From assembly GCA_016342325.1 (NCBI GenBank), contig JAEINR010000059.1, forward strand, positions 1 to 41,080: a stretch of 41,080 nucleotides of DNA, given 5' to 3'. Shown here piece after piece: positions 32,153 to 40,708 of this stretch. The number at the start of each line of letters is the position of its first letter. Positions within the stretch are counted from its first letter, which is position 1. Position numbers and translations under genes: made by a program. The DNA comes from Desulfobacterium sp. (GTDB lineage Bacteria; Desulfobacterota; Desulfobacteria; Desulfobacterales; Desulfobacteraceae). A model generated the notes under the pieces. It was not told where the DNA came from and did no database searches. It was given only the letters and a program-made list of their open reading frames with translations.

Positions 32153-32509
32153 TCAGTTTTTCAATTTTAGAAAATCACCATCGATAATCATCAGTTTTAC
32201 ACCCTTTTCCGTAACCGAGCGATGGGAGCTTAATTCATCTGAAACCACATATGACATTCCTGTCGTTAAAATGGATTTTGTACCATCTTCGAGTTCATTA
32301 ACAACCTCCCCCTCCAAGCAATGGACGATGTGACCTTTCCGGCACCAATGATCCGCAAGATACCCTTTTGAGTATTCTACAATCCTGATTCGCAGCCCCT
32401 GAAATTGTACGGTTTGCCAATACGCAACGCCTGTTTCACCCTTGTGTTCTGTTTTTGGAATCTTTGACCAATCAATCGTTTGAAATGGAATATTCTGATC
32501 ACCCATCAT
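32153..32509 (-). CDS. Small cupin-fold protein with DHWC motif
   Basis: This 118-residue protein belongs to the short cupin family named in NCBI for its Asp-His-Cys-Trp residues. It shows FQTIDWSKIPKTEHKGETG near the N-terminus, ADHWCRKGHIVHCLEGEVV in the first cupin motif and a GMSYVVSDELSSHRS second motif. Histidines in the motifs could bind a metal. The function of the family is unknown to me. It is monocistronic on the minus strand, facing the cytochrome gene. Confidence 0.85.
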   Translation of the reverse strand: MMGDQNIPFQTIDWSKIPKTEHKGETGVAYWQTVQFQGLRIRIVEYSKGYLADHWCRKGHIVHCLEGEVVNELEDGTKSILTTGMSYVVSDELSSHRSVTEKGVKLMIIDGDFLKLKN

Positions 32510-32541
32510 TTTTCCTTAATTAATTTATATTTTTCAAAAAT

Positions 32542-32624
32542 CGTTAGCTTCTCAACCCTGTTTTTGGGTAATTTCGGCAAGAGAAGCAGAAAACTTTTTC
32601 GATTCCGGCTTGTCCAGATTAGGG
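32542..32624 (+). repeat. Intergenic hairpin repeat, copy 3
   Basis: GTTAGCTTCTCAACCCTG... leads to the core GGCAAGAGAAGCAGAAAA...TTCCGGCTTGTCCAGA (32576-32616). The element sits between the cupin start and the end of the CGGC gene, both on the minus strand, so unlike copies 1 and 2 it is not in the direction of the adjoining genes. Confidence 0.7.
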
Positions 32625-32633
32625 ACTATTTCA

Positions 32634-33071
32634 TCAATCATATGTCAAACGCATTTTTTCGGTTGTCAACACATGCTTAATTCGACCTTGCCATCTATCA
32701 GACTTCCAAGTGCCAAGATTCTGGTGGGTCAGGTAATAGTTCTGTGGGATTGGATGGGTGCCAATAACGACATCTATCCCGTATTTCGCAGGAATGAATT
32801 CACAAAAAGCCTTCAAACGCGGACAGGGGGGATAACCGACGACTAACCCGGTAGCTAAATGGATGACATCGGCTCCATTCTTTTTCATCTCAGCCGGGGC
32901 GTACTCTACATTCCCGCCGGGACATCCGCCGCAAGAGGTGTATCCGACGATTTCGATTTCCTCTTCCTTGTACAAGGCAAAAGCGCCTTCTCGATTAGCC
33001 ATAGCCCGAAGGCACTTCCCGCCTGCACACGTGCGATAACGGTCGCAAATTATGATACTGATCTTCTTCAT
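32634..33071 (-). CDS. CGGC-domain protein (cysteine-rich, predicted metal-binding)
   Basis: This 145-residue protein starts MKKISIIICDRYRTCAGGKC and contains VGYTSCGGCPGGNVEY, the CGGC motif that defines the domain. PPCPRLKAF and IGTHPIPQNYYLTHQ follow. Conserved cysteines (CDRYRTCAGGKC, CGGC, CP) suggest binding of a metal or cluster. The biochemical function is not known. The ATG at 33071 has AGGA six bases upstream, and homology begins there; the in-frame extension to 33260 reads through a G tract and is rejected. Just upstream lie a 15-base G run, a TATAAT box and a palindrome, suggesting regulated or phase-variable expression. Confidence 0.87.
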   Translation of the reverse strand: MKKISIIICDRYRTCAGGKCLRAMANREGAFALYKEEEIEIVGYTSCGGCPGGNVEYAPAEMKKNGADVIHLATGLVVGYPPCPRLKAFCEFIPAKYGIDVVIGTHPIPQNYYLTHQNLGTWKSDRWQGRIKHVLTTEKMRLTYD

Positions 33072-33081
33072 TTTTATCCTG

Positions 33082-33096
33082 CCCCCCCCCCCCCCC
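33082..33096 (-). repeat. Homopolymer tract of 15 G in the CGGC-gene leader
   Basis: Fifteen consecutive C on the plus strand (G on the coding strand) lie between the -10 element and the AGGA ribosome site, ending 10 bases before the start codon. Such tracts change length by slipped-strand mispairing and can switch expression. Sequencing error in tract length is possible. Confidence 0.8.
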
Positions 33097-33108
33097 TTTC
33101 CGATTTCA

Positions 33109-33146
33109 ATTATATGACTCAACTCGTCATTGCAGACACTGCAATG
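33109..33146 (-). promoter_or_regulatory. Promoter with palindromic operator for the CGGC gene
   Basis: On the minus strand a perfect TATAAT lies at 33114-33109. In place of a clear TTGACA, the -35 region is covered by the exact dyad CATTGCAG-ACA-CTGCAATG (33128-33146). This is the layout of a regulated promoter whose activator or repressor binds over the -35 site. Regulator unknown. Confidence 0.55.
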
Positions 33147-33287
33147 AGTAAAGGTTGTGGGGAGTATATTGCTGACGTTGTGGGGCGTCAAGATAAGTAT
33201 TGTATGCATGACAATATGGGTTCCCGAAATAGGCACACAATAAGCTCGGATAAAAGACAACTTACCATCAGTCGACTAGGCATGGTA

Positions 33288-35576
33288 TCAGGCGGCCGAG
33301 GGGGGATAAACCGTTACGTCCATGTTCTGCCCATGGGAGGACGATCGGGTGGGAAAGACACCCGGGGTATTATCAAACGAATCAGAAGAAGCCGGATTGA
33401 CCCGTCGGAAAGGGGTGGGCCGATTAAGGGAAGCGGTCCTGTTGGTGTCATGGGACAATGGCCCCACTGCCCCTGGCGTCAGCCGGATCTCCTCGGGTGA
33501 CCGCTCGGACTCAGAAATACTCACTTCCAGCCCATCGAGCCTTGAAAAAAGGGTGTCGGTGATGGTATTGAATTCCTGGAACAACATACCCGCATCCGTC
33601 GCCTTGCCCCCGTTAAAGCACTGGGCCACCTGCTTTGCCAGGGCATGGGCCCTTTGATGGGGGGAATCGATGGCTTGAAACGCCGGCAGATGACCGTATC
33701 GTTCCATGCCTTCAGAGAAGTACCACCGGCCGAATTCACAACAGGTATGATCGGACAATTCATCCGGATGGAGATGGATCTTTCCGAGAAGCAGATCAGA
33801 TATCTTTTTGCGCCACACACTGTGCGCGGATTTGATGGGACCGGCATGGAAACGCGTGTCATCAATTTTGAATTTACCGATTTCCCGGGACAGGTCCAGG
33901 GAAAGGGTGTTCAAACCCTCTGCCTTTTCACTGACCTTGGTACTGTTCCCAGTAATTCCCAGGGAAGATTGACTGACCACAGCGACCTCACTGGCTATCT
34001 TGCCTGCTGAAGCGTCGGCAAGGGAAACATTCTGATTGATTTCCCCAAATCCGGAAGAAACCTGGCCGATGTTTTCAGCAATTTCCCGGGTGGCCGCCGA
34101 TTGTTCTTCAATGGCGGAGGCCATGGAGCAGACACTGGTGTCGGCCTCTGCAATGATTTTTGAAATATCCATGACCCGCCCGATGGACGTTTTCGCATGG
34201 GACTGGATTTCCGCCACCTTTTCCTGGATTTCAACCACGGCATCGGATGTCTGCTTTGCCAGGCTCTTGACCTCTGCGGCGACAACGCTGAACCCCTTTC
34301 CGGCCTCTCCGGCCCGGGCCGCCTCGATGGTTGCGTTTAGAGCCAGCAGGTGGGTCTGTTCACTGATCTCCCGAATGGTTTCGGTTATTTCACCGATATT
34401 CCGGGCCGACCCGCCGAGTTCATTCATCTTTTCGACGGCCTCCGAGGCATCCCCGGATGCCTTTCGGGTAATGCCACTGGTTTTTTCAGTATGGGATGCG
34501 ATTTCGTTGATCGTCGCGGTCATTTCTTCTGCGGCCGAAGCGATCTGGTGGACATTCATGGAGGCCTGTTCCATGGCCGAGGCAACGGATCCCATATTCA
34601 CGCTCATCTCCCGGGCGGCATCGGTGACGTTCCTTGACTGAACCGATGCCCTATCAGCACTGGTGGTCATTAAATCCGACAGGCTGGAAAGATCGGTTGA
34701 CGCGGAATTCACCGTGTGGGCCCGGTCCATGACGTCACCAAACACCCGGTTCAAGGTCTCCATAAAGTGATTGAAAGAACGACCGAACAAGGCCAGCTCA
34801 TCCTTTGAGCCCGTTTCAATTCGCCGGGAGAAATCCCCTTCGGCAATTTTCTTCAGTACGGCTATATTTGAATGGATAGTTTTTGAAATACTGGATGTGA
34901 TCCATATGCAACAAACAATGATCAATATAAAGAGTACGCCGGCCCCCATGCCCAGCCGAAGGATGTTTGATCGGGTTTCCCTGTTCACGGCCGCAGCTGT
35001 TTGGGCCTGCAACAATTCAATATTATCGAGATAAACGCCCGTGCCGATCCAGTAAGGGGTACCAGGGATGAGTTCGGCATACCCCAGTTTCAGTGTTTCA
35101 CCTGCGCCGGGTTTGGGCCAGGAGTACTGTAAAAAGCCACCGCCGGTGGCCGCAAGATCCCTCAATTCGCGAATAATGTACCGGTTATTCATGTCTTTCA
35201 CATGACCAAGGTCCTTGTTCTGGAGCTCTTTTTGTACAGGGTGGGCCACATTTGTCGTATTCTCATAGACATAATAGTATCCGGAGTTGTCGTCCTCAAA
35301 CCGTATCTCTTGGATTGCGGTCCGGATAAAAGCGCTCCTGGCGTCGCTTTCCACTATATCAAGGAGGCCGTGTCCAACGGTAAGGGCCACGGCGTGGGTG
35401 GATGATGCGATCTTGCCTTTCTGCTGGGCAAAGATCATCTCCCCTATTTTTGCCACAGAAATGTCCCTTGCCCGATTGCTGTTTCCCACCGTTAACACCA
35501 TCATGACCCCGAACAACATAAAGATCATGCCGATAATCAGATACATTCTTTTTTTAATGGTCAGTTTGTTCATCAT
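33288..35576 (-). CDS. Methyl-accepting chemotaxis protein with Cache and CZB domains
   Basis: This 762-residue chemoreceptor has a first membrane helix (about 10-30), a periplasmic single-Cache domain ([41 protein letters not shown]) and a second helix near 207-228. A HAMP domain and the MCP signalling domain, with the hairpin tip [32 protein letters not shown], follow. After it comes a CZB zinc-binding domain (about 585-660) with [13 protein letters not shown] and [10 protein letters not shown] supplying the expected His/Cys/His ligands. A tail of about 75 residues rich in Ser, Pro and Arg is unusual. CZB domains sense zinc or oxidants such as hypochlorous acid. No chemotaxis genes adjoin it. 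Confidence 0.95.
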   Translation of the reverse strand: MMNKLTIKKRMYLIIGMIFMLFGVMMVLTVGNSNRARDISVAKIGEMIFAQQKGKIASSTHAVALTVGHGLLDIVESDARSAFIRTAIQEIRFEDDNSGYYYVYENTTNVAHPVQKELQNKDLGHVKDMNNRYIIRELRDLAATGGGFLQYSWPKPGAGETLKLGYAELIPGTPYWIGTGVYLDNIELLQAQTAAAVNRETRSNILRLGMGAGVLFILIIVCCIWITSSISKTIHSNIAVLKKIAEGDFSRRIETGSKDELALFGRSFNHFMETLNRVFGDVMDRAHTVNSASTDLSSLSDLMTTSADRASVQSRNVTDAAREMSVNMGSVASAMEQASMNVHQIASAAEEMTATINEIASHTEKTSGITRKASGDASEAVEKMNELGGSARNIGEITETIREISEQTHLLALNATIEAARAGEAGKGFSVVAAEVKSLAKQTSDAVVEIQEKVAEIQSHAKTSIGRVMDISKIIAEADTSVCSMASAIEEQSAATREIAENIGQVSSGFGEINQNVSLADASAGKIASEVAVVSQSSLGITGNSTKVSEKAEGLNTLSLDLSREIGKFKIDDTRFHAGPIKSAHSVWRKKISDLLLGKIHLHPDELSDHTCCEFGRWYFSEGMERYGHLPAFQAIDSPHQRAHALAKQVAQCFNGGKATDAGMLFQEFNTITDTLFSRLDGLEVSISESERSPEEIRLTPGAVGPLSHDTNRTASLNRPTPFRRVNPASSDSFDNTPGVFPTRSSSHGQNMDVTVYPPSAA

Positions 35577-36024
35577 TTTTCCTTATAATCCTCCTGTAAC
35601 AGTGGCAGTCCCCCACCGGCATTAAAACATATGAGAAATCCTCCCATGGGTGGGTACCATTTGGATTTGTTTTATATTAAATTCATGTTTGAGGGCGATC
35701 CTTTCACGAACAAAACAACATGTCAATTAAAACTATTCGCCTTGCCAAACATTTTTTATTCACACCAACAAACGGTCGTTTAGTCCGGTTTTCAAACAAC
35801 CCCATTCAATATATAAAGTACGGATACAGACATGACACAGTCCATTATCCCATCGCCAAGGGCGTCGGCGCCCCCGTTTCTCCCCCTTCAATTGAAAATG
35901 AATATGGACTTTTAAAAAGAACTCTATTAAAAGAGCATAGGAAACTAACCTGGCCTGAACCATGACCGGACCGACCGCAAAAATGGGGTCGGTATCGATA
36001 TCATTACAAAAAATGAGGATTTCC
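35577..36024. other. Intergenic stretch between divergent chemoreceptor and dehydrogenase
   Basis: An 81-codon open frame at 35720-35965 has no recognisable motif, no ribosome site and untypical composition, so I do not call it a gene. The segment should hold the promoters of the chemoreceptor (minus) and the dehydrogenase (plus). No clear -35/-10 pair was identified. Confidence 0.4.
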
Positions 36025-37014
36025 ATGGATAAAGCAAAGAGAATACTGGTAACACGGGAATTTCCGGAGGTTGGCCTGGAACAACTGAAATCCCAAGGGT
36101 TTGCACTCACCCAGTGGACCAGGGACAGACCCATGACCCCTTCCGAACTCCTTGAACGTGCAATGGACCACCAGGCTCTGTTGTGCACCGTGGGCGACCG
36201 GGTTGACCGGCCCTTCCTTGAAAAATGCAGACATCTGGAAATCATTTCCCAATATGCCGTGGGCCATGACAATATTGATATAAATGCCGCCACAGACCTT
36301 GGTATTCCCGTTGGATTCACCCCGGATGTCATGAGCGAAGCAACGGCGGATATCGCCTTTGGCCTTATGATTGCCGCCTCACGGAAGATGTTTTTTCTTC
36401 ACAAAACCATCCTGAACGGCGAATGGGGATATTTTAAACCAACAAGCAATCTGGGCATGGAGTTGAAGGGGAAAACCCTGGGAATCTTCGGCCTGGGCCG
36501 GATCGGCATCAAAATGGCCGAACGATGTAAAAATGCCTACGGCATGGAGGTGCTCTATCATAACCGACGGTCGGACAAGGTCGCCGAAAAAGCTTTAAAT
36601 GCCTCCCGGGTCAGCTTTGACGAACTTCTGGCCAAAAGCGATATTCTGTCGGTCCATAGCGTACTGAGCGACGAAACACGGGGACGCTTTGACCAAGCCG
36701 CATTTAAAAAAATGAAACCCACGGCTATTTTCATAAACACGGCCCGGGGAGCGGTTCACCGGGAATCCGACCTGATTGAGGCCCTTGGATCAAAGGAGAT
36801 CTGGGGCGCAGGACTGGATGTGACAGATCCGGAACCCATGGCAACGGACAATCCCCTGCTGTCCATGGAGACCGTTGCTGTTCTTCCCCATGTAGGATCC
36901 GGCACCATGGAGGCCAGGGACGGCATGTCCCGGCTGGCAGCGGATAATATCATTGAATTCTACCGATCCGGCACCCTGCCCCACCTGGTGAATCCTGGGG
37001 TTCTTAAACAATAA
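36025..37014 (+). CDS. D-isomer-specific 2-hydroxyacid dehydrogenase (glyoxylate/hydroxypyruvate reductase type)
   Basis: This 329-residue cytosolic oxidoreductase probably reduces glyoxylate or hydroxypyruvate with NAD(P)H. The substrate domain has ILVTREFPEVGLEQL and IISQYAVGHDNID. The Rossmann motif is GIFGLGRIGIKMAERC, followed by YHNRRSD. Catalytic residues are the Arg of FINTARGAVHRE, the Glu of GLDVTDPEPM (where the usual sequence is DVFExEP) and the His of LPHVGSGTMEAR. GAGGA lies four bases before the ATG. Having Thr-Asp where most relatives have Phe-Glu just before P-E-P is a small departure, but the following Glu is kept. It is monocistronic or cotranscribed with the MBL gene 93 bases downstream. 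Confidence 0.93.
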   Translation: MDKAKRILVTREFPEVGLEQLKSQGFALTQWTRDRPMTPSELLERAMDHQALLCTVGDRVDRPFLEKCRHLEIISQYAVGHDNIDINAATDLGIPVGFTPDVMSEATADIAFGLMIAASRKMFFLHKTILNGEWGYFKPTSNLGMELKGKTLGIFGLGRIGIKMAERCKNAYGMEVLYHNRRSDKVAEKALNASRVSFDELLAKSDILSVHSVLSDETRGRFDQAAFKKMKPTAIFINTARGAVHRESDLIEALGSKEIWGAGLDVTDPEPMATDNPLLSMETVAVLPHVGSGTMEARDGMSRLAADNIIEFYRSGTLPHLVNPGVLKQ

Positions 37015-37107
37015 GCAACCCGGGTGTTACGTACTGGAAGAAACGGGCCTGAGCCCCCAGACTGGCGATCACTCGGTTAAACATATGATTTGTCGTTATC
37101 AACGCAG

Positions 37108-38142
37108 ATGAGAGGAATTTTGATTAGCGAACCTGCTCCCGGAATATTCATGATCCGCCAGAATGGCCTATTGAAGGCAATGCCACCGGTAAACATTTAT
37201 GTAATCCCCGGTAAAAACGGACTTATCTATGATGCCGGCTACGGCAACCGGGCCGCCCTTGACCAGCTTGCAGCCGGTCTAAGACGGATAAAAGCGATAT
37301 GCAGGAAACGATCACTCCCGTTTAATATTACCAGAATCATTCCCAGCCATAGCCATCCCGACCATTTTTCCGGTCTTGTGAAGATAAGAAAACGATTCGG
37401 CACGGCAATCGTCCTCACAGAGGAGATGGCCGGGATACTTCGCTCAAAAGAAAGTTATAATAAAACCTATCAGGGCCAAGGGTCTGGAAAGTTCTACTTT
37501 CCGGCCTCCCCGTTGAAAAGAGTCCTTGCAGATTATTCCGCACAATATATTGAGCAGCTTTTTGACAGATTTTACCTTTCAGGGTTCATACCCAGCCCCG
37601 ACATGGTTATTAAAGCACCCTCAACCATCCGAATCAACCACCGTCAGTGGGAGGTTTTCCCGTCTCCCGGCCACTGCCAAGACCATATTTCCCTGTATGA
37701 TCCCAAGGCCGGCATCCTTTTTTCGGGGGACAATGTTTTACGAACAGTCACCCCCTGGCTGGGTCCTCCACGGTCGAGCCTCGCACAATATGTAAAAACC
37801 CTTGAAACGCTGCTTGAACTTCCGGGACTCAAGCTCATTCTTGCCGCCCACGGTAGTCCCGTAACTGAACCCAAAAAAAGAATCAGGGAGCTTATCGAGT
37901 GGCGGCAACAGCGAATTGCCAGCACACGTGAAATCATTGAAAAAAGCGGACCAAAGGGTGTCACCCTGTCACAGCTGCTGAAAACCCTTTACAGGGGCAA
38001 AGGAAGGGATAAACTATTCCTGGCCGAGGGCTGGGTGCGCCTCACCCTGGACCATCTTATGGAAACGAACGTCATCAAATCCTTTCTGTACAATAAACAA
38101 CTCAGGTTCTCAATCAACCGGTCTTCAGGGGCACCTCTTTAA
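37108..38142 (+). CDS. MBL-fold hydrolase with C-terminal winged helix
   Basis: This protein of about 344 residues has the metal motif PSHSHPDHFSG (HxHxDH), a further His in SPGHCQDHISLYD, Asp in LFSGDNVL, and a final His in LAAHGSPV. The C-terminal 100 residues, with LIEWRQQRIASTREIIEKSG and VTLSQLLKTLY and GWVRLTLDHLMETNVI, form a winged-helix-like extension seen in LACTB2-type proteins (hydrolases and RNases). Substrate unknown. The start is uncertain: a TTG at 37090, this ATG, or a TTG at 37120 that has GAGGA five bases upstream. Confidence 0.87.
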   Translation: MRGILISEPAPGIFMIRQNGLLKAMPPVNIYVIPGKNGLIYDAGYGNRAALDQLAAGLRRIKAICRKRSLPFNITRIIPSHSHPDHFSGLVKIRKRFGTAIVLTEEMAGILRSKESYNKTYQGQGSGKFYFPASPLKRVLADYSAQYIEQLFDRFYLSGFIPSPDMVIKAPSTIRINHRQWEVFPSPGHCQDHISLYDPKAGILFSGDNVLRTVTPWLGPPRSSLAQYVKTLETLLELPGLKLILAAHGSPVTEPKKRIRELIEWRQQRIASTREIIEKSGPKGVTLSQLLKTLYRGKGRDKLFLAEGWVRLTLDHLMETNVIKSFLYNKQLRFSINRSSGAPL

Positions 38143-38754
38143 ACCCGGCTGAACGGTTACCCCTCATTTTCAACGCCCTCTACATGTGAACTATATTTCC
38201 TGGGTTTATGGAATTTGCTTCATGTTCGAACTTTGTTTTCACAAATTAAAAATACAATCATGAGTCCGGTTAACAACTAAAGTGGTAGTCTTTTAGAGAT
38301 TTCATACGGTTGCAATTATAAGTACGAACAACAATCAACCGAATCTTTTGAAAAGAGGTATATATTTTGCAGCTTGTTTCGAGTTAAAGAACTTGATAGA
38401 AATGACAAACAAGACCCTTTAGAGAAAAAGGGTTTTGTCCCAGAACCTGCCCTTTCAAGGTTTTACTATGAAACAAGAAATAATACACGACTGATCTACA
38501 ACTCCCATCAGGTGGAGTAAAAGCTGCTCCGCATCCTGAATTCCGGACAAACCGCGTTGAATGCTTTTGTATCAACAAAAACCATCACCGACTCAAAGAG
38601 AGGCCAAGGCTGAAAAAATTGCTGAAGCGTAAAGAGAACGCTGTACGATTGGGATTGAACAGGAGGTGATAGGGTTAAATCGCTACATACCTATAAGATA
38701 TAGAACCGTTGGAGTATAAGCAATTCAAGGATTTAATGACAGAGAGGAGAAGCT
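38143..38754. other. Gene-poor stretch with degenerate open frames and a hairpin
   Basis: No intact gene was found. A frame open from 38281 to 38520 lacks a start codon but looks partly protein-like (RVKELDRNDKQDPLEKKGF and SRFYYETRNNTRLIYNSHQV). It continues after a TAA in the same frame as KLLRILNSGQTALNAFVS. This may be a decayed gene of unknown family. A hairpin ACCCTTT (38414-38420), AGAGAA, then AAAGGGT and TTTG could be a terminator. The last 40 bases hold the leader of the PEP-CTERM gene. Confidence 0.4.
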
Positions 38755-39288
38755 ATGTTGAAATTTATAACATTCTTATTTGTCAACATGATGGTGTTTG
38801 GCGCGACATTAACAACCCAGGCCATGACGTTCAAGTGGCACGAAACTTCGAATTTAAACAACGATTTTACCATAGCTGGCACCTTATTAATTGATGACGA
38901 CCTCATCCAAGGAGGAAATTCACTCATAGCGTTCGCTGAGGTCGACTATTTCGAATGGATCGTCACACGAGATATTGATAATACAATAATATTCGATATG
39001 TCCGGGGATCCGGGCGATTTTTATGAAGCAATAAACGCTATTCACATTATTGATCATAAGATGAGCATCGATTACCTCTTTGCACATATAATAGCGGCGA
39101 ACGGATGGTCATCGTGGTATCAAACCGAGGAAGCGCCTGAATTTCCCGGGTGGTGGAACGTGAATGATCCGGATATATCTATGACGGGATGGGGAGAGTG
39201 GAACCCAGTGCCTGAACCCACCACTATGCTCTTATTCAGTTTTGGTTTATTAGGGCTCGTCGCATTAAGTAAAAAGTTTAAGAAATGA
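38755..39288 (+). CDS. PEP-CTERM sorting domain protein
   Basis: This 177-residue protein has an N-terminal signal peptide (MLKFITFLFVNMMVFGATLTT) and a C-terminal PEP-CTERM tail: VPEPTTMLLFSFGLLGLVAL followed by SKKFKK, that is, a VPEP motif, a hydrophobic helix and basic residues. Such tails are recognised by exosortase (EpsH/XrtA) and removed during export to the cell surface or exopolysaccharide matrix. The mature part is acidic and rich in Trp, Asp and Ile, with no recognised domain. GAGAGGAG lies five bases before the ATG. No exosortase or polysaccharide genes are in the window. Confidence 0.9.
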   Translation: MLKFITFLFVNMMVFGATLTTQAMTFKWHETSNLNNDFTIAGTLLIDDDLIQGGNSLIAFAEVDYFEWIVTRDIDNTIIFDMSGDPGDFYEAINAIHIIDHKMSIDYLFAHIIAANGWSSWYQTEEAPEFPGWWNVNDPDISMTGWGEWNPVPEPTTMLLFSFGLLGLVALSKKFKK

Positions 39289-39307
39289 TTTCTCAAAAAT
39301 ATTTTTG

Positions 39308-39346
39308 AGGTTAGGGCAGCTATCATAAGATATCCTGCCCTGACCT
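39308..39346. terminator. Hairpin between PEP-CTERM gene and convergent efflux gene
   Basis: AGGTTAGGGCAG (39308-39319) pairs with CTGCCCTGACCT (39335-39346), 12 pairs with one wobble, around a 15-base loop. On the minus strand the run TCAAAAATATTTTTGAG lies just beyond. It probably ends both convergent transcripts. Confidence 0.6.
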
Positions 39347-39459
39347 GGAAACATCCCCTCCCTCTATGAAGTCCTGATCAAAAAACAGAGACACGCCATC
39401 TCCCTTGCTTCCTTGGATATGGAACGCCCCAGCCATTTGCGATGGTGGCGCTAAACCTT

Positions 39460-40626
39460 TCAGCTGGTTTCCGGCAACCGGATCCGTGTTTTTATGAGCA
39501 GCCACAAAATAGATGCCGCACTTCCTGTGACAATGGCCAGGGTTCCTATAAACAACACCTTGTTTTCCCAGTCAAGGGAGACAACGGCCATTGCCCCGGC
39601 TCCCAGCATAAAATAGATAAAAACAAGAAGTGAGGATGCCGCCCCTGCATCCTCCTGGACCTGCTCCAAAGCCAGATTGTTGGCCGGAGGACGGCTGATC
39701 CCGAGGCAAAAAGAGATCAAGCCCATGGGAACAGCAAGGGCCCAGGGACCTGTAAAGATGGACAGGGCCATGACAACCCCTCCGGCGGTCAGGCCGGCAA
39801 ACCCCAGGGACATCATGGCAACGCTTCCGATGCGGGGGCCGAACCGGGCGCAGACCATGGCCCCTGCCATAAAAAAGAGGGCATTAGCGCCGAAAAACAG
39901 CGCAAATGTATTTTCAGACAAATGGTAGTGGGAAATATAAATGCTGGACGAGGCGGCAATAAATCCAAAAAAGGGAAGCCCCACCAAAGAGGTGCAGGCA
40001 ACCACGGACATGAATCGACCGTTGGCAAGGATTCGGCCATAGCTTTTCACAAGCTCTTTTACCGGAACGTCCTGGGAAGCGGGATGGGATTCGGGGGTAA
40101 AGATCACACCGACAAGGGCCACCCCCCCCATCATTCCCTGGGCAACGAAAATCCACGGCCAGGTAAAACGGGTAATCATCAGGCTCCCTATCAAGGGGGC
40201 GACCATGGGCGCCAGGGCCATGATCACCGACACATATCCCATGACCGCCTCCCTTTCCCGGGCTTCCAGGCGATCCTTGGCAATTGCCATGGATATGGCC
40301 GCTGCCGACGCCGCTCCGGCAGCCTGGACAATGCGTGCAGCAATCAGCATTTCGATTCCGGTTGAGGCCGCACATAGAAAACTCCCCACCATGAAAATTA
40401 GGATGCCGATGATTAACGGTGGCCGGCGCCCAAACCGGTCGGAAAGAGGCCCGTAAATCAAAAGGCAGATGCAGTAAACGGCAAAAAAGAGTACCAGGGT
40501 CAGGTTGATGATGGCCAAAGGCTGGTTCCAGAGGGTTTGGAGTAGCGGTATGGCCGGCAAATACATGTCGGTGGACAACGGTGGAAATGCCGCTAAAACG
40601 GCAAGTAACATAATTAATCGAGTCAT
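39460..40626 (-). CDS. Bcr/CflA-family drug efflux MFS transporter
   Basis: This 388-residue major facilitator has about 12 membrane helices. The first helix ends with PPLSTDMYLPAIPLL, a hallmark of Bcr/CflA exporters. The loop motif YGPLSDRFGRRPPLI follows helix 2, and motif C (VMALAPMVAPLIGSLM) lies in helix 5. The expected role is proton-driven export of a drug such as bicyclomycin or chloramphenicol, or of a metabolite such as cysteine. It lies 82 bases after a MarR-type regulator on the same strand, which probably represses the pair in response to a ligand. Confidence 0.93.
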   Translation of the reverse strand: MTRLIMLLAVLAAFPPLSTDMYLPAIPLLQTLWNQPLAIINLTLVLFFAVYCICLLIYGPLSDRFGRRPPLIIGILIFMVGSFLCAASTGIEMLIAARIVQAAGAASAAAISMAIAKDRLEAREREAVMGYVSVIMALAPMVAPLIGSLMITRFTWPWIFVAQGMMGGVALVGVIFTPESHPASQDVPVKELVKSYGRILANGRFMSVVACTSLVGLPFFGFIAASSSIYISHYHLSENTFALFFGANALFFMAGAMVCARFGPRIGSVAMMSLGFAGLTAGGVVMALSIFTGPWALAVPMGLISFCLGISRPPANNLALEQVQEDAGAASSLLVFIYFMLGAGAMAVVSLDWENKVLFIGTLAIVTGSAASILWLLIKTRIRLPETS

Positions 40627-40708
40627 GGAAAAACGAATGGACTCCTTATCCGGTCGGTGTTTGATTTTTGGTTAATGGGTTAACCAATTATTAAAAAAAA
40701 CAGGCCCA

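Noticed and set aside
32634-33260. Long minus-strand ORF extending the CGGC protein upstream through the G tract
   Set aside because: The extension crosses the promoter-like region and palindrome, encodes no recognisable sequence and ignores the AGGA-ATG at 33071.
35720-35965. 81-codon plus-strand ORF before the dehydrogenase
   Set aside because: No ribosome site, no motif and composition typical of non-coding sequence.
38384-38578. 64-codon minus-strand ORF in the gene-poor stretch
   Set aside because: No ribosome site or motif, and it lies over a more protein-like but broken plus-strand frame.
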